Notes under the pieces: generated by a model | What the model was told of the DNA's origin: nothing | The model's database searches: none | What the model saw: only the letters and a program-made list of their open reading frames with translations | Source: Agelaius tricolor | Taxonomy: Eukaryota; Chordata; Aves; Passeriformes; Icteridae | Reading direction: 5' to 3' | Assembly: GCA_023055355.1 (NCBI GenBank) | Contig: JALJCS010000010.1 | Coordinates: 21,281,001-21,345,000 of the forward strand | DNA length: 64,000 nucleotides | Made by a program: the position numbers and the translations under genes | Shown: positions 11,326 through 24,048 of the stretch, in pieces | Layout: each line of letters starts with the position of its first letter | Position numbering within the stretch: the stretch's first letter is position 1

Positions 11326-12858
11326 TCCCTGGAGCTGAGGTAACTTGGAAGACTGAATCAAGTCTCAAGGTAATCCTGGAGTGCCTAAATGCTTTGTAAA
11401 ATAGGAGCAGAACTTTGAATAATGTGCTGGTAAAATACTGCCTCTTGGCCATTGCTGCCTCCCTCTGCAGCTGTGGCCTGGTGACAAAGGGAAGGAAGAG
11501 TATTCAAGTGGAAGTGGAAGACAGAGGGAAATTTTATGACCTTGTCTGCTTCTCCTGCACCAGAAGATCGTCACAGACTGAACAGCACCTTTATTTCCAC
11601 ATGTGAAATCCTTGTTACACTTTGGCTTGTCTGCCATTGCTCCATCTCAACTAAAATCAGCAATGTGCTCCTTTTTGGAGTGGAAGGCCAGCATGAGTCT
11701 CTTGGAGGGAATAAAAGACATGTACTGTTAAGTGTCTGAAAAAGACCCAGGACAATCAGTTCACCTAAAATGTGTATCTACATACATGTCCTTTCTTCCC
11801 AAAACCCTTATGTTTTAGCTGGCATTAGTAAAACAGCAGCTGGGCTGTCAGACATGGAAGGAAATGGCAGCTGAATGTACACTGATGGCATTGGGTCCAG
11901 TTAGCTGGGAACAACTGGCAGAACTCAGGTCACGGGAGAAGATGAACAAAGAAGGGATATTACAGATGAGGCAAGACATGCCTTGGCAAAGCTGCTTGGT
12001 TTTCTGCAATGGGGCTGAACAGTGCTAAGACTGCCCATGGATATGACAGCTTCAGGCAGGGAGACAAGGAAGTGGTCACTGCACCCTGGAAGGCAGCCTG
12101 CTTTCACCATTCCCAGTGCCAGGTGCTATCCTTGCTGTAGGGAGGCACAGCTCCACATCCAACAGACACTGCAGCTCAGAGAAAGCTCAGAGCAGTGACT
12201 TTCCTCCTGACTCCCCAGTCTCTCCTGGATCAAGGCCACTACCTTGTTGTGGTGGTGGGCCTGGATTTGTTTTGACTCTAGCCTGCTGTTGCTAGCGTGC
12301 CTGGAGACTTACTGACCATTTCCTATTGAACTCAAAGTTTCCCAATTAAGCTGGAGAGCAGGTAAACAGGAGGAAGAAATCTTTAACAGAGAGCCTTGTC
12401 AAAGCTGTGCTGGATCATCCAGTGAGCACTGGAAAACTTGGCAGGAGAAGAGTCACAGAGCTGGATCAGGGCTGTTCATTTTTTGCTAACTGCTCCTGAC
12501 ATTTCTCTTCTCACACAGCATTCAAAGGTTTTGCCAGAGGTTCCTCTACGCAGGTTCATGTCTCACTCTTTGACTGTTCATTGACACGAGCCTTGAAAGG
12601 GGAAAAAATTAACCTAATTGCCCTAGGGTGGAGGGGGAGAGAAAAGATAATAATATTAAAAACATAACTGCAACCCACAGGATCTGCAAAGATGTGGAAT
12701 AGGGAAGGGTGTGCTTGAGCAAATGCTAGGATGTCATTTGGCCAGACATTTATACCTCCAAGGTCACTCAAGAGTTTTGACTGAATAATAAATTTTTTTG
12801 TATCTTGTCCTGAAACCTGGGAGGACTGGGAAACAGCAGGGGTGGAGGAGGAATAGAG
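11326..12858. other. Non-coding stretch
   Basis: No supported gene, RNA or mobile element. Small frames at 11,365-11,637 and 12,556-12,891 on the minus strand have no recognisable domains. Confidence 0.65.
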
Positions 12859-12859
12859 A

Positions 12860-12884
12860 GGGAGGGAGAGGGGGGGGTTGTGGG
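12860..12884 (+). other. G-quadruplex candidate
   Basis: Four G runs of at least three are separated by short loops: GGG (12860-12862), A, GGG (12864-12866), AGA, eight Gs (12870-12877), TTGT, GGG (12882-12884). This meets the usual G3+N1-7 pattern. The surrounding sequence is purine-rich from about 12,838. No gene or promoter is visible beside it. Confidence 0.55.
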
Positions 12885-15800
12885 AAAGCAACTCAGTCCT
12901 TACTGCTCTAAACCCTGTGGAGCCTGATCACACAAATATTTGCAGATCCTGGCAGTAGTCTGTGTAACACAGAGTATGTGACCATTTTAAGACTGATCCC
13001 ACATTTATTTTTCTTTAATTGCTGGATGTTGCAGCCTGTTGTCCCAGCTCCTGCAGTGGCAAGAAATAAAAGCTGGAATCATGAGTGTTGCACTATATGT
13101 CCCCAAGATTTTGCTGCTGACTTCTCAGCTGGGAAGAGAAGATGGTCTAGGGAAGGAGAAGGAATTGTAAGGGGAAAACTCCCCACTAAGGACATTGTTC
13201 TTTCCCAGTGGGATTATGAGAAATTGTTCAGTAAGAGACTGGAATTCTGATACTGGTATCTTAAAGAGAAAGATCTAGATTCTTTCAAAAGTAAAGTCTA
13301 CATTCTTCCTCCTAAAATATTCTTACTCCTAAAAATTAAAACACCACCCTCTCAAAAAATACTGTCGAACACTGTATGTGAGGATAAAGTGGTATCAGGG
13401 CACACTTGTGTGCTGCCACCACCTCTCTGCCTCATAAAGATAGGCAGTAATTCCTAAGACATAAATTAGAGTAATTCATCTTCCCTTTGACATGATAAAT
13501 ACCCCAGATTCAGAGGCTTTTTTTAACTCTCTGGTAGTACAGTATCTCCTGCAAAGTGTCAAATACACTTTGCTTCTCTAATCAAGGAGGAAAAAGCTGT
13601 TTGATTAAACTTGGTCTGCTGAATCCAAGCTGAAAACCCAAATGAATCACACTAAGTGATAGCAACAGAACAAAAGCCTACAGGGAGTGCAGAGGTTAAA
13701 CCCAGGCTGCAGCATTGAGTAGAACTGCAGTGGTTTTATCGTTTCTGAGGATCTGTCCCATGTCAGCTGCCTACTGTAACACTCCAGCTCACACTTCCCA
13801 CCAAAGAAATATGTGGTCTCCTATTCAGTGGTCCTGTAGTACAGACTGCAACAAGGACATGCGGTGCCACAGAAAGTTTGGGCAAAAAAATTGCTAGCTC
13901 TACTATGTGCCTTTAGTGTTGTACAATGGCTTTTAGTGCAGAAAAGAGTATTTGTGTTTCTAAGGAAAAAAAAGGAAGAGACAGATAAGGGGTTTGGGAT
14001 GTCAAAGATCCTTGTTGTAAATGAAAGCAATTCAGTAAATGAAAGCAAACAGTAAACAGTTTACTTTTGTGGAAAAGAGGACTGAAATGAATGAGGGCTT
14101 TTTCCTCTTAATGGAATGGATGCTTTCTCTATAAATACAGTCTCTAAAATATATTGCTATTTACAAATTTATCGTTTGATATATTTAATTTACATTTCTT
14201 TCTGAGATCACATGAATCATGCAATCAAGAGCTGGAACTACCATCAAGAAGTTCCCCAAAAGACAATGCCTTTGTTTTTATCACCACTGCATTATGAGCA
14301 GATAGATCACATCAGCAAAGGGAGTTACACTGAGGTTTGTGTCTGTAGATTCTGATGATTAGCACAGGCCAGCTGCTGCCTGTGAGACCTGCTGCTGTCC
14401 ATGTGTAAGACACTGCCTGAGGTGTAATATCTCAGCTGAGACTGAAATCTGAACCTATGGACTTGAATCAAGCTCCAGTGGAAGGCTTTGTAGGTGTGAT
14501 CCAAATCTGTTCTAGTCTGTAGAAGGTTTCCAAAGCTGAATGGAGTCAGACAGCAGAATTGTTTGTGTAGGTCCAGGGTGTAATGGACAGTGAAGAATTT
14601 TGCTTAAGTGTAAAACCTTAATGTTGCCTCAGCTAATAGGAAGAGCTAGTGCTCCCAGATTGGGCCTAATGACCTTGACCCAGACTCTAATGCCTTCAGA
14701 TTGTCCCATTTTTCCTGGGAAATGGATACAGACCGGGGCAGTGTCTTCAATTCTTTGTGGCTTCTTGGAAAATGGCCATAATCCCACCTTGACTCCAAAG
14801 AGAAGCCTTCTGAATTGAAAATAAATTGTGCATTTCTGTTTCATTTGTGTAAACTGTAGCTGCTCAGCTGCTATCTGAGTAAAAATCAGCTGGCTACTCA
14901 CTGCAGCCAGGTGTTAGTACAAAACTTGAGGTACATGGGCCCAAAATGAGTTCCAGAGGCTGGGGACCCAGCTGTGGTAGTAATCAACAGCTGTACAATA
15001 CCAGGTAGCAGAGGGATTGAATAGGAGAAGGGATAAATATTGCCTGCTGCTCCTATTCAAATTGGTCATCAGAGAAACAATTACTCAGAGGAACATGAGG
15101 ATCGCCCCACAGATTTCAAATAAGCCTGTGGTTTGATCTTTTTACATGCAAACACCACCAACTATGGGAAACCTTCCGGAACTAATAACAGCTTCAAGAG
15201 AAATTCTATTCTGTGGTGTGTAGGACCAGCTTTTCTCTTGGTCTTCCACAGCAAGCAGGGATAGAAAATGGCATATTTAAATCAGAAGGCAGTGGGGAAT
15301 TTTGAAAAGCAGGATAGTAACATGAGTAACACAGTTCCAAATCTGAGTTAGCATCAGCAACCACTTCCTTAGAAGGTGGGTGTCCTCACTGAAGAGTCTA
15401 AAGAAGCCTGAATCTTCAGAAGTAACCATAGCTTTAATACTTACATTACAAATACTTTGCAAGGAACCACCTTCCTTGGGTGCTGCTGGGTAATTATTTG
15501 CTCTTGATGACTGTTCTTTTGAAAGAAAATAGAAGGAGTGAGGAATTCCTTTTCTTCTTGCTCTTCATCAGCCTGTCAGCTTTGGACTTCTACTGACTCC
15601 TTGTCCTGCTGGACAAACTGAGACTCATTTAAACTGTCCAGTTCAATAACATCAGAACTAGACGGTGGGTTTGGAAGAGAAGCTGTCATTTCCTGGACCC
15701 TTACAAAGACCAGGCACCATCTGAAGGTGTCCTTCAAAAGCTCTTACAAAACAATACTGCTGTTAGTTTGAACTCCAGACCACTGCAGAGTACTCCCTTA

Positions 15801-17160
15801 GCTTTCTCTCTCTGCTTCATTCTGGAGTCTGGTTCATCTACCACATGCAGTTTTTGCACAGCCTGACCTTGCTTGCTAGAGGTCAAACACTGATGCTTTT
15901 ATTTCTGCCTCACCCCTCCCGACTGAAGAAAGAATAAATATTTGCTTAAAATTAAGCCCATTTTGGTCTGGAACTTCAGCAACAAAACAGTTTGGACACT
16001 CTGCAAAAGAGGAAAGCATCCAGCATGCTTTGCCTTCCCTCTCCCCATCACTCTGGGATTCCAAAAAGACTCAAAGTATTTTGCACAATATTTGAAAATA
16101 AATATTGCTCATCTTTGAGCTGATAGTTTGGAGCCCAGACTGGCTCAGGATTTATAATGGAAAGAGTGATGCAAGTTTAACGCTATGTGATCCATGTGTT
16201 GCTACCATCCAACAACCAGCTCCTGACCAGTCTCCTTCTTGCATGAACAGTCTTTTTCTTCTAAAATATCCTAAGGTTCCAAGACACTGTTCTGATTAAC
16301 TCCTTCCTGAAGAGTTTGGACCCCAACTGTGGTCAGTTATTCTGCCTGGAATAGTAACAGATAATATTTTATTATAATTTTTCTTTAGATTCCCTCTTCT
16401 CAGAAAGAACTTGCCTTTTTTCCAGTGCAAATTCATTTTTTGAGATCTAGCTAAGACTGGAAAAAGGATCCAGGGAGACAAATTATGGTGTACCGTTATT
16501 AATTTGGAGGCGGAGGAAGACAGAGAAAAGTCATCCATCACTCCCAGCCCTTTCTAAAGAGAGCCATCATGACTTGCCCACAGGCCTAATAATCTTCATC
16601 ACTTTGAAAGGAAAACATCCCACAAGGAAAAGTCAGGGAAGCTGGAGCTATTGAACAAGCTGATCTATAAAGATAATTCGTTCCATGTTTCTTCAGTCCT
16701 GACTTGCTCAATGGTTTGACTCATGAGAGCAGGATAATGCCAAGGTGTTATGGAATGGAAGTGCAGCTCCCTGCAGATAGGGACTTGGCTGGAGCTTGAG
16801 CAATTACCTAAGAGGAGCATCCTGCAACAGAACACAAAGCTTCCCACAGAATCCTGCTCCAGTGATCAGATCCATCTGAGACTCTCCCTGCCCCTGGCCT
16901 GTGGCCTCCCAATAGACCATGTGAGTACACGTGAACCACATGAGGAGAGAACAGGGTGAGAAATGCCCCAGTGGAAGCCTCTCCTGGCTACCCCCTCTAT
17001 TCTCCACCATCCCACCTTGAGATGAACCAGTGGTTTTCCCACAGTAAAGCTGACTGAGAAGGCTGGGGAAAATAAAGAGAAAAAGGGGAAAGACAAGCCC
17101 AGTTCCAGGGAGCAGGTGGAACCTGGTGTCATGCTCAGCCAGGCACATGACCATGTCAAT
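12885..17160. other. Non-coding stretch
   Basis: No gene recognised. The frames here are under 120 codons, lie on both strands without preference, and carry no domains. Overlapping frames at 16,804-17,159 on the minus strand include a hydrophobic run, but the reading is not continued into any protein-like block. Confidence 0.65.
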
Positions 17161-17232
17161 GTACGTATGTAGATATGTATGTATGTAGGTATGTATGTAT
17201 GTATGTATGTATGTATGTATGTATGTATGTAT
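17161..17232 (+). repeat. (GTAT)n tetranucleotide microsatellite
   Basis: GTAT/ATGT units run for about 72 bases. There are interruptions at the left (gtac, agat, gtag), and ten or more perfect units follow from about 17,190. This array alone accounts for the Met-Tyr-Val-Cys repeats of the frame that starts at 17,175. Confidence 0.95.
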
Positions 17233-18330
17233 TACCCTTTATAAATAGCTACCAGCAGATGTTCAGCCAGCAAGTGGCTGTGCTGGTTGAAGCCATTACA
17301 GCTTGCAGATGCTTGGCACAGCCCTCCAGCCAAAGATTACCTCTTCTGGAGCTCTGCTGGCAGTCAGCTCTGCTGCAAGCAAAAGTTGTCTGGATTAGCT
17401 CATAGCACCTGGATCAGCTGCTTGAGCAGAGCTGGCTGACTCTGCCCCGGGGCAGATTAGGGACTGCTCACATCATCCTTTTGGCTGGTAGCAACCAGGG
17501 GGCCTGACATGGTCCAGGTCCCACAACAAGGTCTGGAGGAGGGTTTCTTGCCTTGATCTGCCCCCCATGTGCCTTTGGAAAGGCATGTCCATTTTTTGTG
17601 TGCTCAGAAAGAAGGTTGTATGATAAAAAGCTGGAACAGGTGGCCAGGAGATTTTGTTTCCAAGCTCTTCTAACATTATTTCTCCCCTCTCCTTTTTTAG
17701 TCTGGCTGGTAATTCTTGTGCCCTGTTTTTTGACTTGTGCAGATTCTAACACAATGGAAGACCACCTGTATATCTATTCCTGATTAAAACTGTCCAATTA
17801 AAGAAAGGTGAGCCAGCACTTTTGCAGGGAGGTCATTTGGAGTTAACCTTTATCTTGTGCATGTAGAACATGTCACAGCTGGACCAAACCTTATTCAGCA
17901 CCTTTAGCATCTTTCATGGTATACCAGAGAAGAGCAGCTTGGTCACACTCCCCCATTTCTTTTCTGTGTCTTACACATCCAGCACTGAATTCACACACAT
18001 GTAAAGAAACAGCAGAGCAGTGATGTGAACATATGCTGTGCTGGCACGTGTATGGTAAGATACACAGATGTGGGGAAACATATGCTGATTTACATAAACC
18101 TTGCAAAGTGCCAGAGCACAGGGAGAACCCCCTCCAAAAAGCAAACTGGCAAGCTAGGAAAACTGCAAGTTGGGAGGTATCTTGTGTTTTCTCTCCCTTT
18201 TTGTTTTTTGGCCTTTTGAGCCTACAGCAAAGTTGGTATCATTTACCCTTTGGCTGGACTCAGATAACAACAATTCAACTCCTGATTCCTAGCCTCAGCC
18301 GTACCATTTTTGCTTTTTTAAAACCTGGAA
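17233..18330. other. Non-coding stretch
   Basis: No supported feature. Short overlapping frames on both strands at 17,468-17,783 and 18,025-18,341 lack domains. Confidence 0.6.
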
Positions 18331-18334
18331 TCCA

Positions 18335-18460
18335 AATTTAATTAGCACAAAAATTAAAATGAAAATAAACCTGGAGACAACTGAACTCTGGGTCACAAAA
18401 GCAGAAAGCTGATTGACAGCTGAGGAGGATGAGGAGTTAAATGATGCAATTAGCATCCTG
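18335..18460. promoter_or_regulatory. Dense transcription-factor motif block (candidate enhancer)
   Basis: Seen directly: a TAATTA in aatttaattagca (18339-18344); the TALE composite TGATTGACAG (18410-18419), matching the PBX-MEIS/PREP consensus; an overlapping CAGCTG E-box (18417-18422); and gatgcaattagcatc (18443-18457), a 5-bp inverted repeat around AATTA resembling POU/homeodomain dimer sites. All lie within 120 bp of non-repetitive sequence, the grammar typical of developmental enhancers. The target gene is outside the window and unknown. Motifs alone do not prove function. Confidence 0.4.
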
Positions 18461-19582
18461 CTGATTCCTCCATTCACCTACAGAGAGGAGGGTTGATTTA
18501 CAAGTATGATATCAGTATGGATGCTCAGGCCAAAGCAAAATATAAACTTGCAGACGCATAGGAGAGAGATCCTGATGAATTCCCTGGGAGAAAGCTTGGG
18601 AACTGTAGCCAAGCCTCACAAAGAAGTGAGCTCCTGACATGCATCCAAGAGTTTCAAGCATATTGACTTGCCCAGTGCTGTATTTGCAAGCTGGAGCTCT
18701 TCTGTGAGATATCAGTTGCTACCTCAAAGCCTTGAGAAAACCTCAAGTGACTCAAACTGTCCTTGAAGATGAATATATGTGTAGAATAATTGCTCCACTT
18801 TGACACATGAAACAGCATTTTGTCAAGGCTTGTGACAGAGGAAGGACTGGGCTGCTAAGAAAAGTAGAAAGAAATGGATTTGAATAGATCCCATGAGCCA
18901 GCACATGTTGGCTCACTTGCATGGCTTCTCTCCCTGTGGGGGACTCTGCATAGTCACACCTCTGCTTGGCCCACAGACTAAAGGAACAGGAAATACCATT
19001 GTGTCAGATACAGACAGGTGGATTTTCTTGCCATGAGCATTGTCCACTGGCTCACAGACGCTCCCCTGCTGTCACAGCTGCATGAAGCATGAGGCTGCCT
19101 GGGGCACCCTTGTGTGCACACAGGATCCCTCCTGCTCAGTGTGTCTTCCACACACAGGATACTCCACCAGAAAGAAAACAACTGCAAAGATATTCTGCTG
19201 CAAGTTTGTGATCTCAAATGATCCTTGCTCCTGAAAGCTCTTCCATTGCTGGAAATCTAATAAATAAATAGAAATCCAGGATTATTATGAAACCACCTTC
19301 TAAAGGACATCAAGTCAGCATTTCCATCTTCATGGGAAACCTTTCCATTCAACCTCGAAAAGGGAGAAGGACTGGGATTAGCAGTCCGGTGAAGTGAAGA
19401 GGAAGGAACAAAGCAATTAGCAGCAGAGCACCTGGCCCCAGTGCATTTCCCAGGGACCTGCATCCATTGCACTATTTAAGCATGAGCCCCTTAGAGAAGA
19501 AAAGGTGTCCAGGCTGTGGACACATATTCTCAATTTTGAACCACCCAGCAGCAGAGCTGCTTGAGTAAAAGTTCTCCAACTT

Positions 19583-19640
19583 CTTTGATTAAAACATAAT
19601 TGTGAAGACCTCATTATTTAATTAGTTTTCTAATCCAGCT
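19583..19640. promoter_or_regulatory. TCF/LEF plus homeodomain motif block
   Basis: CTTTGATT (19583-19590, TCF/LEF-like) is followed by a dataat-type AT-rich run with TAATTA at 19619-19624 and the inverted pair ATTAG...CTAAT within aattagttttctaatcc. A weaker candidate than the 18.4-kb block, about 1.2 kb away; they could belong to one element. Confidence 0.25.
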
Positions 19641-20073
19641 CCTTGTGGCTGAAATGAGTAAGGGAACATGCAATGGGAGAAGCTGTTAGCAGGAGAGGTG
19701 TGACAAGTACAAGGGGAAGAGATTTCTCCCATCAGCACAGTTGCTGGCAGAGAGGACACCTGTCTGTACCATTAGTCTCTATGGGATTGTCAGTTGGATG
19801 CTGTGGGGAGGAACAGTGCACTCTGAAAACCAGCAGATTGTCTAGTATGGCTTCTAGTGTAGTACTATACAAGGCATAATTTTTAGCCTGAAATTCTCTC
19901 AGAGACCATATTTACCTCTCCTTCAGAAGAAGAGAACACAAAAGAATTTGGGGACTTATAGTTGAATTTAGGGCAAGTTTTCAAGATAGTCTTAACTTCA
20001 TGGAGTCTCAGATTTTGGCCCTGGAGGGCCATCTGCCCTCCCGGAACTGTGATTTAAAGTAGATTTCAGCACA

Positions 20074-20300
20074 TATAAAACACTGCCCCCTGCCCCCTGC
20101 CCCCTGCCTCAACCCTCCTGGTGACAGCCGCAGGAGAGAGGATCTGTCCGTGCCATGGCACGTAGCATTGACGTGGCTGTCCCAGCCCAGCTTGCCAGCT
20201 CAGAAGGAGAACTGGGTTTGTGGTGAAGATGGGCATCTGCTGACTCTCTGCACGAGTGCTGGAGCCTGGCCCTGGGGGATCCGCCAGTGTCTTCCTCTGT
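20074..20300. other. Small CpG-enriched, GC-rich patch with TATAAA and a 14-bp palindrome
   Basis: TATAAA (20074-20079) precedes three perfect TGCCCCC heptamers (20084-20104, with a partial fourth to 20108). The 14-base perfect palindrome CGTGCCATGGCACG follows at 20149-20162, then a CRE-like TGACGTGG (20169-20176). About eight CpGs fall in some 250 bases, against a CpG-poor background. The palindrome holds an ATG in good Kozak context (gccATGg), but its frame stops after 23 codons, so it is not a convincing gene. A cryptic promoter or an old retrocopy edge is possible. Confidence 0.35.
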
Positions 20301-22077
20301 AGTTGTTCTTCTGAGAATGAAACGAAGCTGTTGGAGCTATCAGCCTAGTTCCTTTCATGAGCAATAAATTCACAGTGAAAGCAGCAGAAACAAAGCTCTC
20401 CTAAATCTGTTCTACTTTTCAACCTAAAAAAAAGAGAGAGAAAAAGAAAGAGGAGGGTTCGCTTAAGGATTTCTTCTGGACCCTCTTTGTAAGTGTAGGA
20501 AAATGCTCTGAAATTATGCTTCCTAGAGATGCAGAGCTTGGAGTCCACAGAAAGGCTGCAGACCCCAAAGAATAGCAGATTATACAATCAAACGAGCTGT
20601 TAATGGCAGTCATTCACGTTTCTTTTAGTTGGAAGTTCCTCACAGTACAGGACCTTCAGGGGTTTGCCTCAAATCACCCTCCTTGCCTCTGTATGGGAGA
20701 GGAGACTGAAGTACTGAATTCATGCTGGAACTGTACACAGCTGCTTTGTGGAATTTTTTTACAAATAGTAAATCGGTTGCTCCAGATCTGGAGCACAGCA
20801 CAGGTTTCTTGAAGTCCAGATCACGACATAACTCTCAGCTTCTCCCCCCATCTGACGTGAGTGCAGAAGTCCAGCTGCAATCATGCAGTGCTGTGCCCCA
20901 GCCACTTCTGTTCCGAAGGAACAATGGGGTTTTACACTGTCAGGCACATGAATCCAGCCAATCCAGCTACTTTGAGACCAGGCAGTCTGTCCCCCTGGTA
21001 TTGCCTGTTTCTCTGTGAACTTACTGCCTTAATTAGGACTTGTTCAGAGATCTCTGGCTTGCCTTTCGTTGCTGGGTGGAGACATGCCGTGAGCAAGGGC
21101 TTTTTTTGGGTTTGAGTTTTTCCCCTCTTTCGTTCCAGCAAAATTACAACAATGCCTGTTTCATGTTGTTCCATGGGGCTTCCCTTTGTAAAGAAAACTC
21201 ATCAGCTTTGCTAATATAATCACTCAGTGATGCCATGTCAAAATGTGATTAAATGAATAACCACAGTCTTTTCAACACATCTCTCTGTGCAAACAGATGT
21301 TTAGAAAGAATGCAATATGTTGCAGGGGAAAAAAAGTCAGCAAGCAATAATGTCTAAACAGTTGGGGCCTGGAGTGTCATGCTATGGGTATGGCCATTGC
21401 AGCCGATGGGGATAAATGGAGATAAAATTTCTTCCTGAAAATTCCAAGTTGTCAGCATCATTAACTCTCAGATCCTGACCAATTTCCATCTCACGGCCAC
21501 CTCCCCACCCCTCCTACACTAGTGACGTCCCTTTCAGTTTGTGGGTTATTTTATGGGTGTTCCAGCCAAGGCACTGATTGTTAGAAATGTCCAAGAGGCC
21601 TTGTCAGAGGTGAACTATTTTATTGCTGTCACGACTCATGCTCCTCCTAGGAGAAATCCACAGAACCATGTCTGGAAATCATGAACCTGTAGCTGCTGTT
21701 GAGGCACCAGGCTTCAGAGCTTCTGTGGACCCTCAGTGTTGCTGGCAAAATAGCCACCATGAGCCACTCCATAGGAAGGACTGGAGTATTTCATACAGGA
21801 ATTTCATCTTTTGGGTATAAAGGATTTAAGATACAAGACCAACAAAAGAAAAAAAAAAAGAGGAAATTAACTACAATTCAATCCATCTAATGCAACTACT
21901 TCTGTGGCCTTGATGTCACAAGTATATGAGCATTTCAGAATGTTTGTAGGATATTTCTCCTCTTAGTACTCAATGCTGTTAATTGTCCATTTTACAGAGG
22001 ACAGTACAGCTCTCATATTTTGGTGCTTCTTCCTACCCTAATTTTAGATATCTTCCCTTTAGAAGGGACATATGAAG
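20301..22077. other. Non-coding stretch
   Basis: No gene recognised. Frames of 60-100 codons on both strands between 20,345 and 21,174 overlap each other and show no domain. Confidence 0.65.
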
Positions 22078-22116
22078 TCCAAGATATCAGAGGTATCCAA
22101 GATATTAGGTATCCAA
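22078..22116 (+). repeat. Short imperfect tandem repeat, about 17-bp unit
   Basis: The unit tccaagatatcagaggta (22078-22095) is followed by tccaagatattaggta (22096-22111) and a partial tccaa. The copies differ by a two-base deletion and one substitution. Confidence 0.8.
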
Positions 22117-23939
22117 ATTTGTTTGCAAGGACTGGAGAGAAATCAATATTAGAAGGTGATTCCCTTGTCTAACCATAGGTGTTTAACCTTTTCCCTGGGC
22201 ATTCCCCCATTGGCCCTGTCACTATTTTTACATCTTCTTGGTAATGTATCCTCCTGTTCAAGGAGCTGATATTTCCTAAATGAGATGTGGGACTCCTCTG
22301 CTATAGCACTTGCTGCTCCTAGTATAAAAACAAATGGATACTGTGTTAAGGACATGAGTATCCTTTGGGATGCCTGGCATTCTAGACATATAAAATAATG
22401 GTGAGGATGATTACTAATGAACCAGAGGAAGTTCTAGGAAAGAAAGTTATGACAAAAGGGTGTTTGCTTATTCCCAGCTGAGCTCCCACAGGGTCAAAGT
22501 ATCACACCCATTAATCCCTGGTGTGCTCACTTGTCTACATTAGTGTAGAAAAAGATAAGGTGGTGCCAATATTTCCATTATGCTGCTTCATTTGCAGTTT
22601 TGAAAGTCAGCCATAAAACAAAAGCACCCTGGAAGACTTTTTGGCAGATGGCATCCTGACTCGTGAGTGACTCCAGTTGATTTTGATTTCCATTTTCTGA
22701 CTTTTTTTCTTAAAAAGAAAACAAGAAAATTGCTTCAGATAAACACAAGACCCAAGACACTATGACACAAAAGCATTACTATGGGCTACAAGACCTCTTA
22801 GCAGGAGAGAAAAATAATGATGTGCAAATATCTGAAGATCATCCAAGAAGAAAGATCAGTCATTCAGGGAGGTCCAGGGTGGAGGGGGGCTAACGCAAGA
22901 CATAGAGATTTAAGAGCAGTGGGTTAAGGCTAAGCAAAGGAAAAATTAGCTTGAGGAAAACTTTCCTAAAAGTGGATTAGCCTCCCAAGGCAGGAGATGG
23001 AAACCTGATTGTTTGAGTCACGCAGCCCTGGGCTGGCCCTGAGTCTGAAGGACTGCTGTGATGAGCTGTTCTACATGGGCAGGGAGAAGCCTGCGTACCT
23101 TGGAGATTTCTGTTCCCCACTTGGATGACTCACTTCAAAGTGCAGGATGAATTTTAAGCTGATGGGTTAAACTGAGCAATGCTGGCCAGGATACATGTCT
23201 CTGCTAGGAGGGGAAGACTTCATTGCTTAGATAGTGCTAAGTTTCACCTGCTCCAAAAGCATACCAGAAATCATCAGTTAAGCCATCCTCATCTTCGTTG
23301 TCAGCACAAAAGAAGCACAGAATACATTATCTTCCCTTCCTACAATCCTGATGAATGTTTATGGTACAGAAGAGACTGTTTGAAGACATAAAATTTATAG
23401 GAATGAAGGAGAGGAAGATAGTTCAGTGGCTGGGAAGACTGGGGGTGCAACTTTTAATAGTCCTATACAGCACTATAAGCATTTCAAAAAGCTTCTCCAT
23501 TCAGGAAACTGAGTCACACCTGCAGATCTCCCTTTCTCTCTCCTTGTAGTTGCCATTTGTGTTGGTCTAGAAAGGAATTTTCTCCAGCTCAGGTGAATCC
23601 TATCTACCCTTAAGCTGGTAGCTCAAAGAACCTCTCTTGTCTATTTCATCCAAGCCTGATTCTACTCCTCCCCTGAGACATTTTCCTGGTGCAAAGCAGA
23701 GCCTCCTTTTCTTTGAAGGCTCTGCTATAACTCAGCCAGTATGAAAATGGATCCCAGTACAGGACCTTCACTTTCACCTTTGCTTTTCACTAATAGCTTT
23801 TTGGATGGCATCTCTCCAGCTGCTGCCTTCCTCCTCTGCTGCTGGTAACCAATGGAAACAATTGCTCATGCTTGCACTGAGTGGACGCTCTCATTAATTC
23901 CAGCTCTAAACACAGAAATTGCACATTCTTTAGGAAAAT
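22117..23939. other. Non-coding stretch
   Basis: No supported feature. Small frames such as 23,179-23,391 carry no domain. Confidence 0.6.
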
Positions 23940-24048
23940 GGGCCTGATTCCAATCACACATCTCAGTTACCCCTTTGGGGTCTGAACGAGATCAGTGTCC
24001 ACTTACATTGGAGCGTGCTCTGCTTTACACCAGAGCTTAGGACCCTGG
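23940..24048 (+). mobile_element. Possible relic of an ancient palindromic DNA transposon (MITE)
   Basis: It starts gggcctgattc at 23940 and contains tctcagttac, gagatcagtgt, cacttacattggag and ctgctttacaccag. These elements appear in the same order in old sauropsid palindromic repeats with GGGCCTGATTCTG termini, TTACACC motifs and CCATTGAAGTCAATGG centres. The right terminus is not clear. The family assignment is from memory of the consensus, so moderate to low confidence. Confidence 0.35.

Noticed and set aside
17175..17405. Frame starting with Met-Tyr-Val-Cys repeats
   Set aside because: The repeats come from the (GTAT)n microsatellite.
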